Source: Agromyces atrinae
GTDB lineage: Bacteria > Actinomycetota > Actinomycetes > Actinomycetales > Microbacteriaceae
DNA length: 64,000 nt
Direction of reading: 5' to 3'
Assembly: GCF_013407835.1 (NCBI RefSeq)
Contig: NZ_JACCBI010000001.1
Location: 2,480,001-2,544,000, forward strand
In this document: positions 16,461 to 24,804 of the stretch, piece after piece
Layout of the letters: every line of letters starts with the position of its first letter
How positions within the stretch are numbered: the first letter of the stretch is position 1
Notes under the pieces: model-generated
Told to the model about the DNA's origin: nothing
What the model saw: only the letters and a program-made list of their open reading frames with translations
The model's database searches: none
Made by a program: the position numbers and the translations under genes

Positions 16461-18505
16461 GGTGTGTCCTTCGTTCGGCGATTGAGCCGGGCGAGCCCGG
16501 AGTTATAGGCGTCGAGCTCGGCTTCTCCGTCGCGGTCGGCCCGGCGGTCGTAGCGCTTCGCAGCGCGCTCGTCGCTCCGCATCCACTGGGTGACGACGAT
16601 CATTGCGACGAGCACGGCGGGAACCTCGCCCACGCTCCACGCGATTCCACCGCCGACGCCCTGGTCGGCGAGCAGCGCATCGGTGTCGGTGTAGCCCATG
16701 GCGATCCACCACGATTCGGCGAGCACCGTCGACTGCGACATGATCGCGAGCCCGAAGAACGCGTGGAACGCGAGAGTGGCCAGCAGGATCAGGAGTCGGA
16801 ACGCGTGGTTCGTTCGCGCCGGGCCCGGGTCGACGCCGATGAGCACCCAGAAGAAGAGGTAGCCGCTCGCAAGGAAGTGCACGGTCATGAGCACGTGCCC
16901 CTGGTGGCTGTACATCGCCCACTCGAACCAGCCCGTGTAGTAGAAGACGACGAGACTCCCCGCGAAGATGACCGCCGCGACGGCCGGACGCGAGAGCAGC
17001 CCGAGGTAGCGCGAGTGCACGAGTGTGAGGATCCACTCGCGAAGACCTCGGCCGCCGTCATCCCGCACCGGAAGGGTGCGCAGAGCGAGCAGCACCGGGC
17101 CACCGAGTACGAGCAGCGGCGGCACGACCATCATGAGCAGCATGTGCTGGAGCATGTGCGTGCTGAAGTGCACCTGCCCGTAGACGCCCGGGCCGCCGCT
17201 CGTCGTGTAGAGCAGTGCCGCGCAGCCCGCGACCCACGCGATGGTGCGACCGACGGGCCAGCGGTCGCCGCGGCGGCGCAGCTTCAGCACGGCGCTCACG
17301 TACAGGGCGGCACCGACGACGGCCGCGGCCGCCCACACCCAGTCGATGTGCCACTCGGTGAGCAGGCGCAGACCCTCGAGCTCGGGCGGGTAGGGAAACC
17401 CGAGGAGCGAATGCCGGGCATCACCGATGAGCGGCTCCTGCGAGACAGGAGGCGAACTGCGCGAGAGCGCGACCGAGAGCCCCATCGCGACCGCCATCAC
17501 GACGACCTCGCCAACGGCCAGCCGCACGAACGGCGTCCGGCTGCGCGGTTCGGCCAGCAACGCGGGCAGCAGGCGGCGGCGGTGGATCGCTCCGGCGATG
17601 CCGAGGGCGACGAGCGCGACGGTCTTGGCCACGAGGAGGAGCCCGTAGGGCTCGAGCAGGTCGGCCGGGGAGGCGAGCCGGAGCGACGCGTTCACGATTC
17701 CCGAGAAGGCGACCGCGGCGAACGCCCAGCCCGCGAGCGTCGAATAGCGTGCGGCGACGACGCCGAGGTGATCACCGACCGTGCGACGCAGCAGGATGAC
17801 GGCGACGAGGCCGCCCATCCAGGCGGTGACACCGACGAGGTGCATGGCGAGGCTGTTGACGGCGTTCGCATGCTCGTCGGATCCCGCGGCATGGCCCGAG
17901 AGCGAGAGCGGCAGGAGCGCGAACACCGAGAGAGCGGTCGCCGCGGCGACCCATCCGAGGCGGCGGGTGACGGCGATCATCACGAGGGCCACCGCGATGC
18001 AGACGATCGAGGCGAGCAGCGTCTGTCCGAGTTCGAGATCGGTCGTGAAGAAGACGAACTGCGTGGCGAAGATCGGCGAGGTGAACGGCACGCCGATCGA
18101 GTTGGCTGCGGTGAGCACGAGCACGCTGATGGCCGCGGCCAGCCAGGCGCTGGCCGACCACGTCGCCCAGCGCACGGCCTTCGCCTGTGAGAACGAGGCG
18201 AGACCCGGCACGATCTTCTGACCGGGCAGCAGGAACGTCGCGGCGATGAGCAGCCCGATCGTCAGCGATGCCGACAGGTCGTGCAGGGTGCGGGCGATCG
18301 GCAGACCGCGCGTGACGAGGGGGCCGGGGTCGACGAGCAGGCGCTCGTCGAGGACTCCGGTGAAGGCGAGTCCGGCGATCGTCGCTCCCACGGCGAGGGG
18401 CACGCAGAGCACGAGCGTGACCGCGACGGGGCGCAGCGGCTGGATCAGCGGAGTGGTGCGGAGGGTGTCATCGGTTCTGTCGCCTGTCGGCGAGGGTGCG
18501 ACCAC
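16457..18505 (-). CDS. CopD / cytochrome oxidase assembly (CtaG-type) fusion membrane protein
   Basis: 682 residues, with more than a dozen membrane segments. The N-terminal ~370 residues match CopD copper-import proteins (ARTLHDLSASLTIGLL, HLVGVTAWMGGLVAVILLRR). The C-terminal ~300 residues match the caa3-type oxidase assembly family CtaG (VHFSTHMLQHMLLMMVVPPLL, HFLASGYLFFWVLIGVDPGP). This fused form is common in Actinobacteria. It should move copper across the membrane for oxidase maturation. Start GTG 18505. Confidence 0.92.
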   Translation of the reverse strand: MVAPSPTGDRTDDTLRTTPLIQPLRPVAVTLVLCVPLAVGATIAGLAFTGVLDERLLVDPGPLVTRGLPIARTLHDLSASLTIGLLIAATFLLPGQKIVPGLASFSQAKAVRWATWSASAWLAAAISVLVLTAANSIGVPFTSPIFATQFVFFTTDLELGQTLLASIVCIAVALVMIAVTRRLGWVAAATALSVFALLPLSLSGHAAGSDEHANAVNSLAMHLVGVTAWMGGLVAVILLRRTVGDHLGVVAARYSTLAGWAFAAVAFSGIVNASLRLASPADLLEPYGLLLVAKTVALVALGIAGAIHRRRLLPALLAEPRSRTPFVRLAVGEVVVMAVAMGLSVALSRSSPPVSQEPLIGDARHSLLGFPYPPELEGLRLLTEWHIDWVWAAAAVVGAALYVSAVLKLRRRGDRWPVGRTIAWVAGCAALLYTTSGGPGVYGQVHFSTHMLQHMLLMMVVPPLLVLGGPVLLALRTLPVRDDGGRGLREWILTLVHSRYLGLLSRPAVAAVIFAGSLVVFYYTGWFEWAMYSHQGHVLMTVHFLASGYLFFWVLIGVDPGPARTNHAFRLLILLATLAFHAFFGLAIMSQSTVLAESWWIAMGYTDTDALLADQGVGGGIAWSVGEVPAVLVAMIVVTQWMRSDERAAKRYDRRADRDGEAELDAYNSGLARLNRRTKDTP

Positions 18506-18655
18506 GAGCGTGGTTCCTTCCCGGGCAGCGCGAGCGCTGCCGAACGCGACGGGTCGACGCGCGGAACGTCAGCGATCGCCGACGCAGCCCGCGCTCACCG
18601 CCGAGAGCGGTCGACGCGTGCGCACGGCTGAGAGGCCGGTGCGCGCGTCGAAGAG

Positions 18656-19255
18656 CTAGGAGGCGGGAAGGAGAGGCGGCCCGCGGTGGGCGAACGTCGC
18701 GGGGAAGACGGAGAGCTTCGTGGGTACCGTCGATGCGATGACGGATGCCGGTCGGGGCGCAGCGGGCCGCACGACGACGGGAAGCGTGAGGGCGGCCGCG
18801 ACGCGGCGGACGACGAAGCGGCGCGCTTCGGCGAGCGCCGTGAGGATCGACTCGGCGAAGTACAGGGCAGCGATCGTGATCGCGCCGGCGATGAGGTGCG
18901 CGACCCACATGGAGGCACCCGAGTGCGCGGCGTGCGACGCGGGGGCGGCGAGGGTTGCGACGGTATCGGCGGCGTGGTGTGCATGGCCCGTCGGCAGAGC
19001 GGCGGGTACTCCGAGACCGAAGAGCGAGTGGAAGAGGAACTGGCTGACGCCCACCGAGATCGTGAGGCGCACGAGCGAGAGACGCCGACCGGCGAGCAGG
19101 GCGCACGCCGCGAACGACAGCAGGAGCGGCGCGCCGATTCCCAGGATCGAGGGCGGGGCACCGCCCGCGGCCACGTGCGAGAAGAGGGCGACGAATGTCG
19201 CGAACGACGCGGCAACCAGACCCCGGAGGATCTGAGGAGCTCTCGAACGCCGCAT
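18656..19255 (-). CDS. His-rich membrane protein next to the copper cluster
   Basis: 199 residues, start ATG 19255 after GGAG. About four membrane segments are visible (roughly 12-30, 34-55, 60-80, 108-130). A loop at about 85-110 is His-rich (GHAHHAADT, SHAAHSG), suggesting metal binding, and a basic proline-containing C-terminal tail follows. I do not recognise the family. Same strand as the CopD-CtaG gene, 150 bases upstream of it, so it may share regulation. A role in copper handling is inference from position and histidines. Confidence 0.7.
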   Translation of the reverse strand: MRRSRAPQILRGLVAASFATFVALFSHVAAGGAPPSILGIGAPLLLSFAACALLAGRRLSLVRLTISVGVSQFLFHSLFGLGVPAALPTGHAHHAADTVATLAAPASHAAHSGASMWVAHLIAGAITIAALYFAESILTALAEARRFVVRRVAAALTLPVVVRPAAPRPASVIASTVPTKLSVFPATFAHRGPPLLPAS

Positions 19256-19322
19256 GGCTCCATCCTCGCAGACAGCTGTGACGGTCGCGTTTCGCGTGAT
19301 CACTCCGGCTCGCGGGGCGCGA

Positions 19323-19742
19323 TCACTCCCGAGGCAGGAAGTCCTCCAGCGCGTTGTCGAGGAGCACGACCTCGTCGTCATCCTGCAGCCAGACCCTCAC
19401 TCGCCCGTCGCTCTCTGCCCCGCTGCCCGTTCCGGGAACGAGGGCTCCGGGAACGAGGTAGGTGTTCCCGCCGGCGTCGTAGGCGAAGGGGATCGAGCCG
19501 GCGAGACGGTCGGACTGCGCGGACAGCGCGATGGCCATGCCGACGACGGACGTGTCGCTGTCATCGATCGGGAAGTAGCCGTGCACTCCGAGGGGATGGA
19601 TCTCGTCGTCATCCGCCCACCCGCCGTTGTGCCGGAGGTAGAAGTCTCGCAGTGCCGCAGGCAGGACCATACCGAGTCTCAGCTCGACCGATCGGAGTGC
19701 GTCGTCATCGACGGGCGGTCCACCCTCGTGCCACGGAATCAC
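19323..19742 (-). CDS. SMI1/KNR4-family protein
   Basis: 139 residues from GTG 19742. Characteristic SMI1/KNR4 features are LRLGMVLPAALRDFYLRHNGG, the conserved Gly-rich turn, and a C-terminal WLQDDDEVVLLDNALEDFL. Family members are frequently immunity proteins for polymorphic toxins, but no toxin gene adjoins. The start is supported by a TACAGT box at 19754-19749 exactly six bases upstream (leaderless). It is divergent from the TetR gene, whose operator lies between them. Confidence 0.8.
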   Translation of the reverse strand: MIPWHEGGPPVDDDALRSVELRLGMVLPAALRDFYLRHNGGWADDDEIHPLGVHGYFPIDDSDTSVVGMAIALSAQSDRLAGSIPFAYDAGGNTYLVPGALVPGTGSGAESDGRVRVWLQDDDEVVLLDNALEDFLPRE

Positions 19743-19776
19743 GGTCTCACTGTATGCCCGGGTCGCGGCGCGCCAC

Positions 19777-19802
19777 TGGACACACTCATGGACAGGTGTC
19801 CA
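19777..19802. promoter_or_regulatory. TetR-type operator with three TGGACA half-sites
   Basis: TGGACA occurs at 19777-19782 and 19789-19794, and its complement TGTCCA at 19797-19802. The last two form a 14-base perfect inverted repeat with a two-base centre. It covers the -35 box of the TetR promoter and lies in the gap shared with the SMI1/KNR4 gene, so autoregulation, perhaps with control of the divergent gene, is expected. Confidence 0.6.
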
Positions 19803-19817
19803 GAAGTGATCTAGGCT
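19789..19817 (+). promoter_or_regulatory. predicted leaderless promoter of the TetR gene
   Basis: TGGACA (19789-19794), a 17-base spacer, and TAGGCT (19812-19817), then seven bases to the GTG at 19825. This is a good -35/-10 pair and places the transcription start at or next to the start codon. Confidence 0.6.
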
Positions 19818-19824
19818 CGGTCGT

Positions 19825-20442
19825 GTGAGCGACGTCGCGGGAGTATCGGACGACGTTCGCCGAGCACTCCGCGACTCCTCCGATCCGCGGGCCGAGCGCA
19901 CGCGCCAGCGACTGTTCGAGGCCGCCGAGGCACTCAGCGCGACGGGCGACGACGTCTCGGTCAGCGCACTCGTGCGGCAGGCGGGCGTGAGCCGGTCCGT
20001 CTTCTACACGCACTTCGCGGATGTCGGTGAGCTCGCACTCCGCATGATCGAGCCCGTCATCGACGAGATCGCCCAGACGGCGGCCGAGGAGCGCCTGCAG
20101 GATCCGCACCGCGCGATGCGCTCCGCGCAGACCCGTCTCGTCGCGCACGTCGACGGTGATCGCGCCCTCTACCGCGCCGCGTTCCGACTTCCCGGAGACG
20201 GGCTCATGACCGCGATGCGCGATGCCATGCGTGTGCCCATTGCGGTGCACATCGACGTCGTCGGAGCCCCCGACGGTCTCGACGTCGACCTCGTCTCTCG
20301 CTATGTCGCCGGGGCCGTCATCCATCTGCTGTCGGACTGGGTGCTCGATCGGGTCGATGCCGACCCGGAGACGATCGCCCAGCACCTCTACGCGCTCATG
20401 CCCACCTGGATGCATGAGCACCCGAACGGGTCGTCGACGTAG
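19825..20442 (+). CDS. TetR-family regulator
   Basis: 205 residues. The N-terminal DNA-binding domain has the helix-turn-helix at about 45-65 (VSALVRQAGVSRSVFYTHF); the C-terminal alpha-helical ligand domain is unremarkable. Start GTG 19825 directly follows a promoter box (leaderless). It is followed after 31 bases by an alcohol dehydrogenase that it probably controls together with itself. The inducer is unknown. Confidence 0.9.
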   Translation: MSDVAGVSDDVRRALRDSSDPRAERTRQRLFEAAEALSATGDDVSVSALVRQAGVSRSVFYTHFADVGELALRMIEPVIDEIAQTAAEERLQDPHRAMRSAQTRLVAHVDGDRALYRAAFRLPGDGLMTAMRDAMRVPIAVHIDVVGAPDGLDVDLVSRYVAGAVIHLLSDWVLDRVDADPETIAQHLYALMPTWMHEHPNGSST

Positions 20443-20473
20443 ACGACCCGAGGAACACGAGAAAGGGAACGCC

Positions 20474-21565
20474 ATGAAGGCATCCATCGTCCGCGAGTTC
20501 GGGGGCGGTTTCTCCGTCGCCGACATCGACATCGACGCGCCCGTCGGGAGGGAGGTGCTCGTCGACGTGCGAGCCTCGGGCCTCTGCCACTCCGACGAGC
20601 TCGCCGCCACGCATCCCCTCGGCTACAACCCGCCCATGGTGCTCGGCCACGAGGTCGCCGGCGTCGTCTCGGCCGTCGGACCCGACGTCACGCAGGTCTC
20701 GGTCGGCGACCATGTCGTCGGGTGTCTCGTTCAGTACTGCGGCACGTGTCGCCGCTGCCTCGAGGGCAAGCAGACGCTCTGCCTGAACCCGTCGTTCACC
20801 GAGCGGAGCAGCGACGAGGCGCCTCGTCTCTCAGAGAACGGTGTCGCCGTGGCCCAGGGCATGGGGCTCGGCGGATTCGCGCAGCAGGTGCTCGTGCACG
20901 AGCACCAGCTCGCCGTCGTGCCCGACGAGGTGCCGTGGCCGCAAGCGGCGCTCCTCGGCTGCGGAGTCGTCACGGGTGCCGGTGCGGTGCTCAACATCGC
21001 CGACGCACAGGCCTCCGACACCGTCGTCATCATCGGCACGGGCGGTGTGGGTCTCAACGCCCTCAACGGTGCTGTGACCGCGGGCGTCGCGACGATCATC
21101 GCGATCGACATCGCCGACGAGAAGCTCGAGCGAGCACGCTCCTTTGGCGCGACGCACGTCATCAATTCCGCCACCGAGGATCCGGTCGCGGCGGTGCTCG
21201 CCATCACCGGCGTCGGGGCGGACGCCGTCTTCGACTTCGTCGGGCTCGGCCCCGTGACGCAGCAGGCGCTGCAGATGGTCGCCCCCGGCGGCGGCCTCTA
21301 CCTCATCGGAGTGCTCGACCCGACGGCGACCCTCACCGTCTCACCGGTCGAACTGCTCTCGATGAAGCGGCGCGTCGAAGGCGTCTACATGGGAGGCACG
21401 ACCGCGAAGCGCGACATCCCTCTCTATGCGCGCCTCTACCTCGAGGGCCGCTTCGAGCTCGACTCCCTCGTCTCGAAAGAGATCTCACTCTCCGAGGTCA
21501 ACGAGGGCTACGCGTCGCTCAAGGATCCGTCGGTCGCCCGGGTGGTCATCACCGATCTGGCGTGA
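20474..21565 (+). CDS. zinc-dependent alcohol dehydrogenase (MDR, class III-like)
   Basis: 363 residues. Catalytic zinc ligands are visible as Cys38 (GLCHSD) and His59-Glu60 (GHE); the structural zinc lobe has Cys89, Cys92, Cys95 and Cys103. The nucleotide-binding GTGGVG motif lies in the Rossmann domain. The sequence is closest in style to NAD- or mycothiol-dependent alcohol/formaldehyde dehydrogenases of Actinobacteria. It oxidises an alcohol or aldehyde adduct in the cytoplasm; the substrate is not assignable. Ribosome site GAAAGGGAA precedes ATG 20474. Likely cotranscribed with the TetR gene. Confidence 0.92.
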   Translation: MKASIVREFGGGFSVADIDIDAPVGREVLVDVRASGLCHSDELAATHPLGYNPPMVLGHEVAGVVSAVGPDVTQVSVGDHVVGCLVQYCGTCRRCLEGKQTLCLNPSFTERSSDEAPRLSENGVAVAQGMGLGGFAQQVLVHEHQLAVVPDEVPWPQAALLGCGVVTGAGAVLNIADAQASDTVVIIGTGGVGLNALNGAVTAGVATIIAIDIADEKLERARSFGATHVINSATEDPVAAVLAITGVGADAVFDFVGLGPVTQQALQMVAPGGGLYLIGVLDPTATLTVSPVELLSMKRRVEGVYMGGTTAKRDIPLYARLYLEGRFELDSLVSKEISLSEVNEGYASLKDPSVARVVITDLA

Positions 21566-21619
21566 GGGTGCGGGAGGCGCACACCGTCAGCGCGCGGTTC
21601 GGCCTGGCACAATGCACGT

Positions 21620-22012
21620 ATGACCCCGAGGGAGACGATTCCGGCACACCGCCGGTTCCTCACCGTGGTCATCGCGGTCATCCTCGTGGTCGGGGCGTCG
21701 TGCGCCCTCCTGCTCGCTCACGCGAATTCCGGTGAACACCACCCGGTCGCCGCCGTGAGCTCGGAACTCGTCGCCGATCCCGTGGTCGCGACGGGCGACA
21801 CTCCTCTCCCCTTCAGCGAGACCGCCGCCCTGTGCCTCACGCTCGGAGCCGCATGCGCTCTCGCCGTGCTGCTCGTGCTGCTCGTCATGAGGCGACACCC
21901 GGCGCGAGCCCTCGGAGAACTCCTCGCCGCGTCATCCGTCTCTCTTCTTCCCTCCCGCCGACCCCCTCGGTCGACGGTCGTCTTCTCCGCTCTCTGCATC
22001 CTGCGGGTGTGA
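21620..22012 (+). CDS. small membrane protein (possibly DUF6153-like)
   Basis: 130 residues with two membrane segments (about 13-33 and 70-90), an extracytoplasmic stretch with HANSGEHHP, and a basic C-terminal tail. The layout resembles small actinobacterial DUF6153-type proteins, but this is a memory-based guess. A CACAAT box (21608-21613) lies six bases before ATG 21620, consistent with a leaderless transcript. Function unknown. Confidence 0.6.
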   Translation: MTPRETIPAHRRFLTVVIAVILVVGASCALLLAHANSGEHHPVAAVSSELVADPVVATGDTPLPFSETAALCLTLGAACALAVLLVLLVMRRHPARALGELLAASSVSLLPSRRPPRSTVVFSALCILRV

Positions 22013-22093
22013 GGCGTCGCGGGCCCGCCCGCGATCGTCTGACACCCCTGCAGGGCCGACCGTCGATGTCGGCAGAGAGAACGGAACCTCCCC

Positions 22094-22792
22094 ATGAACA
22101 CACGCACGACCCGTCCCACCCCGTCCGGCGAGCAGAGGAAGAGCCGTCGCGTGCTCTGGATCAACCTCGGCGCGATCGCGGCTTTCATCATCGTCGCCGT
22201 GATCGTCGTGCTCGCGCTGCGACCGAGCTCACCCACCGAGGAGTCGGCCGAGGCCGACCCGGCGCCGACGGTTCGCGCCGACACGCGCATCCTCGGCGAG
22301 CCGGGAACGGCCGACGTCACGCTCGTCGAGTTCCTCGACTTCGAGTGCGAGGCGTGCGGCGCGACCTACCCCTACATCGAGCAGCTTCGCGAGAAGTACG
22401 CGGGCGACGTCACCTTCGCGATCCGTTACTTCCCGTTGCCGGGCCACAAGAACTCCGAGAACGCCGCGGTTGCCGTCGAAGCGGCGGCACGACAGGGCCA
22501 GCTCGAGCCGATGTACTCGCGCATGTTCGAGACGCAGATCGAGTGGGGCGAGAAGCAGGAGTCGGAAGCCCCGCTCTTCCGCTCGTTCGCCGTCGAGCTC
22601 GGCCTCGACATGGATGCCTATGACGAGGCCATCGCGGATCCGACGACACTCGCGCGGGTGCGTTCCGACCTCGACGACGGGGTCGCGCTCGGCGTCCGCG
22701 GCACGCCGACGTTCTTCGTGAACGACGAACGGCTCGAACTCACCGCCCTCGAAGACCTCGACCGGGCGCTCGACGCGGCGCTCGGGCGGTGA
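22094..22792 (+). CDS. membrane-anchored DsbA-like thioredoxin-fold protein
   Basis: 232 residues: a cytoplasmic basic N-terminus, a membrane anchor at about 20-42, and an extracytoplasmic DsbA/thioredoxin-like domain with active site Cys85-Glu-Ala-Cys88 (FECEACGATYPYI) and a cis-Pro loop GTPTFF. It should act in disulfide formation or isomerisation outside the membrane; no VKOR partner gene lies beside it. A strong hairpin follows the stop. Confidence 0.9.
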   Translation: MNTRTTRPTPSGEQRKSRRVLWINLGAIAAFIIVAVIVVLALRPSSPTEESAEADPAPTVRADTRILGEPGTADVTLVEFLDFECEACGATYPYIEQLREKYAGDVTFAIRYFPLPGHKNSENAAVAVEAAARQGQLEPMYSRMFETQIEWGEKQESEAPLFRSFAVELGLDMDAYDEAIADPTTLARVRSDLDDGVALGVRGTPTFFVNDERLELTALEDLDRALDAALGR

Positions 22793-22796
22793 TCGT

Positions 22797-22827
22797 GAGT
22801 CGGCCCGGTACACCGCCGGGCCGACTC
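22797..22827 (+). terminator. terminator hairpin after the DsbA-like gene
   Basis: A perfect 12-base stem (22797-22808 with 22816-22827) and seven-base loop starting four bases past the stop. There is no T-run, but the stem is GC-rich and well placed. Confidence 0.7.
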
Positions 22828-22849
22828 CGCCGCTGGCTAGGCTGACCGC

Positions 22850-23764
22850 ATGCTGTTCGGAAAGAGGCGCCGCGCCGCGCAGGCCCGCGAGCGGCAGTCG
22901 ACGCGTGAGACCTTCGTCGCCCGCGGCTGGCGGTGGGAGGATGCCGCGCCTCCGCCCGACATGGAGATCAGCGAGGCTGCGATGAGGGCGCGCCGCGGGC
23001 ACCGGGCGATCTGGCCCACCGGCATGAGCGAAGTGGCCTCCGGCACCGCACACGGCTACGCCGCGACCGCCGCACGGCTCGTCGGCTACGAGTTCACGAC
23101 CACGAACACCGGAACTCCGCTGGGTCGCCGCGTCGAGACGAACCTCGTCTGGCTGCGACTGCCCCAGTCGCTGCCCGAGATCCGATTCGGCGACGCCACT
23201 CTGCCCGATCGCGCCGACGCCGGCGTGCGCCTCCCGCCGCTCGACCGCTCCCCCGCCGGGCCCAGCGAGCGGTGGAGTGTCGAGGGGTTCATCCCGGACT
23301 TCGCTCGCGATCTGCTGACGCCGGGCTTCGTCGCGGCACTCGAGACGGCACCCGAACGCACTCCGGTCGTCATCCGTGACGGCGTCATCCTCACCTACGG
23401 CGCCGAATCGCTCGACGTCGCGGCCGTCGATGCGCGCCTCGACCTTCTCGCCACTCTTCTCGGTCGAGTTCCCGCCGACGCGTGGGGGCGTGCCGACGCC
23501 CTCGTCGCCGGCACCGGCGTCTCGCCGCACATGGCATCCGACGGCCCGGCTCTCCGCCTCGACGAGCGCATCGTCGAACGTGATTGGAAGGGCTTCGGCC
23601 TGCAGAAGGTCGACTGGCGCGAGACTCCGACGGCGCAGACCGCGGTCGTGCTCAAGCACCGTGAGGCGATGGATGTCTGGCCGACCACGCCCGACGACGC
23701 ACCGGGGCTCTCGATCGACCTGCAGGTCGGCGGCATAGCGATCACTCGACCGAAGAAGCGATGA
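22850..23764 (+). CDS. conserved hypothetical protein, distant relative of the 41-44 kb pair
   Basis: 304 residues, no membrane segment and no signal peptide. The segment LTPGFVAALETAPERTPVVIRDGVI and the region after it follow the same residue pattern as the domain TPDIMARFIDHAAELDVEIIDD in the two proteins at 41469 and 42649 (hydrophobic, then V-x-I-x-D, then a Leu-rich helix). The other part is different and lacks their membrane segments. Function unknown. ATG 22850 lies six bases after TAGGCT (22838-22843), a leaderless arrangement. Confidence 0.75.
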   Translation: MLFGKRRRAAQARERQSTRETFVARGWRWEDAAPPPDMEISEAAMRARRGHRAIWPTGMSEVASGTAHGYAATAARLVGYEFTTTNTGTPLGRRVETNLVWLRLPQSLPEIRFGDATLPDRADAGVRLPPLDRSPAGPSERWSVEGFIPDFARDLLTPGFVAALETAPERTPVVIRDGVILTYGAESLDVAAVDARLDLLATLLGRVPADAWGRADALVAGTGVSPHMASDGPALRLDERIVERDWKGFGLQKVDWRETPTAQTAVVLKHREAMDVWPTTPDDAPGLSIDLQVGGIAITRPKKR

Positions 23765-23780
23765 TTCCCTGAACCACCTG

Positions 23781-23867
23781 TGGTGCGCGAGGGGGGACTT
23801 GAACCCCCACACCCTTGCGAGTACTGGCACCTGAAGCCAGCGCGTCTGCCAATTCCGCCACTCGCGC
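23781..23867 (-). tRNA. tRNA-Leu (CAG)
   Basis: 87 nt including an encoded CCA. Acceptor GCGCGAG pairs with CTCGCGC; the anticodon loop reads CTTCAGG with anticodon CAG; a long class II variable arm and the T-loop GTTCAAGT are visible. It is convergent with the preceding gene. Confidence 0.97.
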
Positions 23868-23955
23868 ACGCGTGGACGCCCGGAGGCGCTCCAACTCAGC
23901 GAGACTAACACCTCGCGCGTCCCGTCGCCATTCGAGGCAACGCAACACCTTCGTC

Positions 23956-23984
23956 TCGACCCTGACACCTTCACCCCGTAGCAT
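23956..23984 (+). promoter_or_regulatory. predicted promoter of the phosphoglucomutase-GH65 pair
   Basis: TCGACC (23956-23961), 17-base spacer, TAGCAT (23979-23984), 58 bases upstream of GTG 24043. Matches are moderate for an actinobacterial housekeeping promoter. Confidence 0.45.
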
Positions 23985-24042
23985 CGTGGAGTCCGGACAA
24001 CGGCCGTTCGCAGGCGCTCCCCACCGAAATGAGAGGCACCAC

Positions 24043-24804
24043 GTGGCGACGAACGATGACACGACAACCCCCCTGGCCGGCATTCGAGCCTGGCTGTTCG
24101 ACCTCGACGGCGTTCTGACGCCGACGGCCGAGGTACACATGCGGGCCTGGTCGAGACTCTTCACCCCCTTCTTGGAGGAGCACGGCGCGCTGCCCTACAG
24201 CGACGACGACTACTTCGCCTACATTGACGGCAAACCGCGCTACGACGGCGTGCGCTCCCTGCTCGAGAGCCGCGGAATCACGCTGCCCGACGGCGATGCG
24301 AGCGACTCCCCCGACGCCCCGACGGTCGCGGGCCTCGGAAACCGCAAGAACGCCGCGTTCAACGAGACCCTCGCGTCCGAGGGCGTCGTCGCCTACCCCG
24401 CGAGCGTCGCGTTCCTCGACGAGGTGCAGAGACGAGGGGATGCCGTCGCCGTCGTCTCGAGCTCGAAGAACGCTCCTCTCGTACTGCGCGCCGCCGGCCT
24501 CGCCGACCGTTTCACCGTCGTCATCGACGGCCAGGTGGCCACCGATCTCGGCATTCCGGGCAAGCCCTCCCCCGCGACATACGAGCACGCGGCATCCGTT
24601 CTGGGAATTCCCACGCAACAGTCAGCCGTCATCGAAGACGCCGAATCCGGAGTCGAAGCCGGCGCAGCCGGCGACTTCGGAGTCGTCATCGGTGTCGATC
24701 GCGGCGTCGGTCGCGATACTCTCGACCGTCTCGGTGCCGACCTCGTGGTCGACGAGCTCGATGAGTTGATCCCCCTCCTCCCGCAGAACGGAGAACCCGT
24801 ATGA
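24043..24804 (+). CDS. pgmB: beta-phosphoglucomutase (HAD family)
   Basis: 253 residues. HAD motif I FDLDGVLT gives nucleophile Asp20 and acid/base Asp22. A helical cap follows (MRAWSRLFTPFLEEHG), then motif II VVSSSKN, the Lys of motif III (GKPSPATYEHAASVLG) and motif IV EDAESG. It converts beta-glucose 1-phosphate to glucose 6-phosphate. It is coupled by an ATGA overlap to a GH65 phosphorylase that would produce that substrate, which makes the assignment firm. Start GTG 24043 with GAGAGG upstream. Confidence 0.92.
   Translation: MATNDDTTTPLAGIRAWLFDLDGVLTPTAEVHMRAWSRLFTPFLEEHGALPYSDDDYFAYIDGKPRYDGVRSLLESRGITLPDGDASDSPDAPTVAGLGNRKNAAFNETLASEGVVAYPASVAFLDEVQRRGDAVAVVSSSKNAPLVLRAAGLADRFTVVIDGQVATDLGIPGKPSPATYEHAASVLGIPTQQSAVIEDAESGVEAGAAGDFGVVIGVDRGVGRDTLDRLGADLVVDELDELIPLLPQNGEPV

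Noticed and set aside
19323..19742. SMI1/KNR4 protein as part of a toxin-immunity system
   Set aside because: No polymorphic toxin, secretion or HNH/RHS gene lies beside it; the fold alone is not enough.
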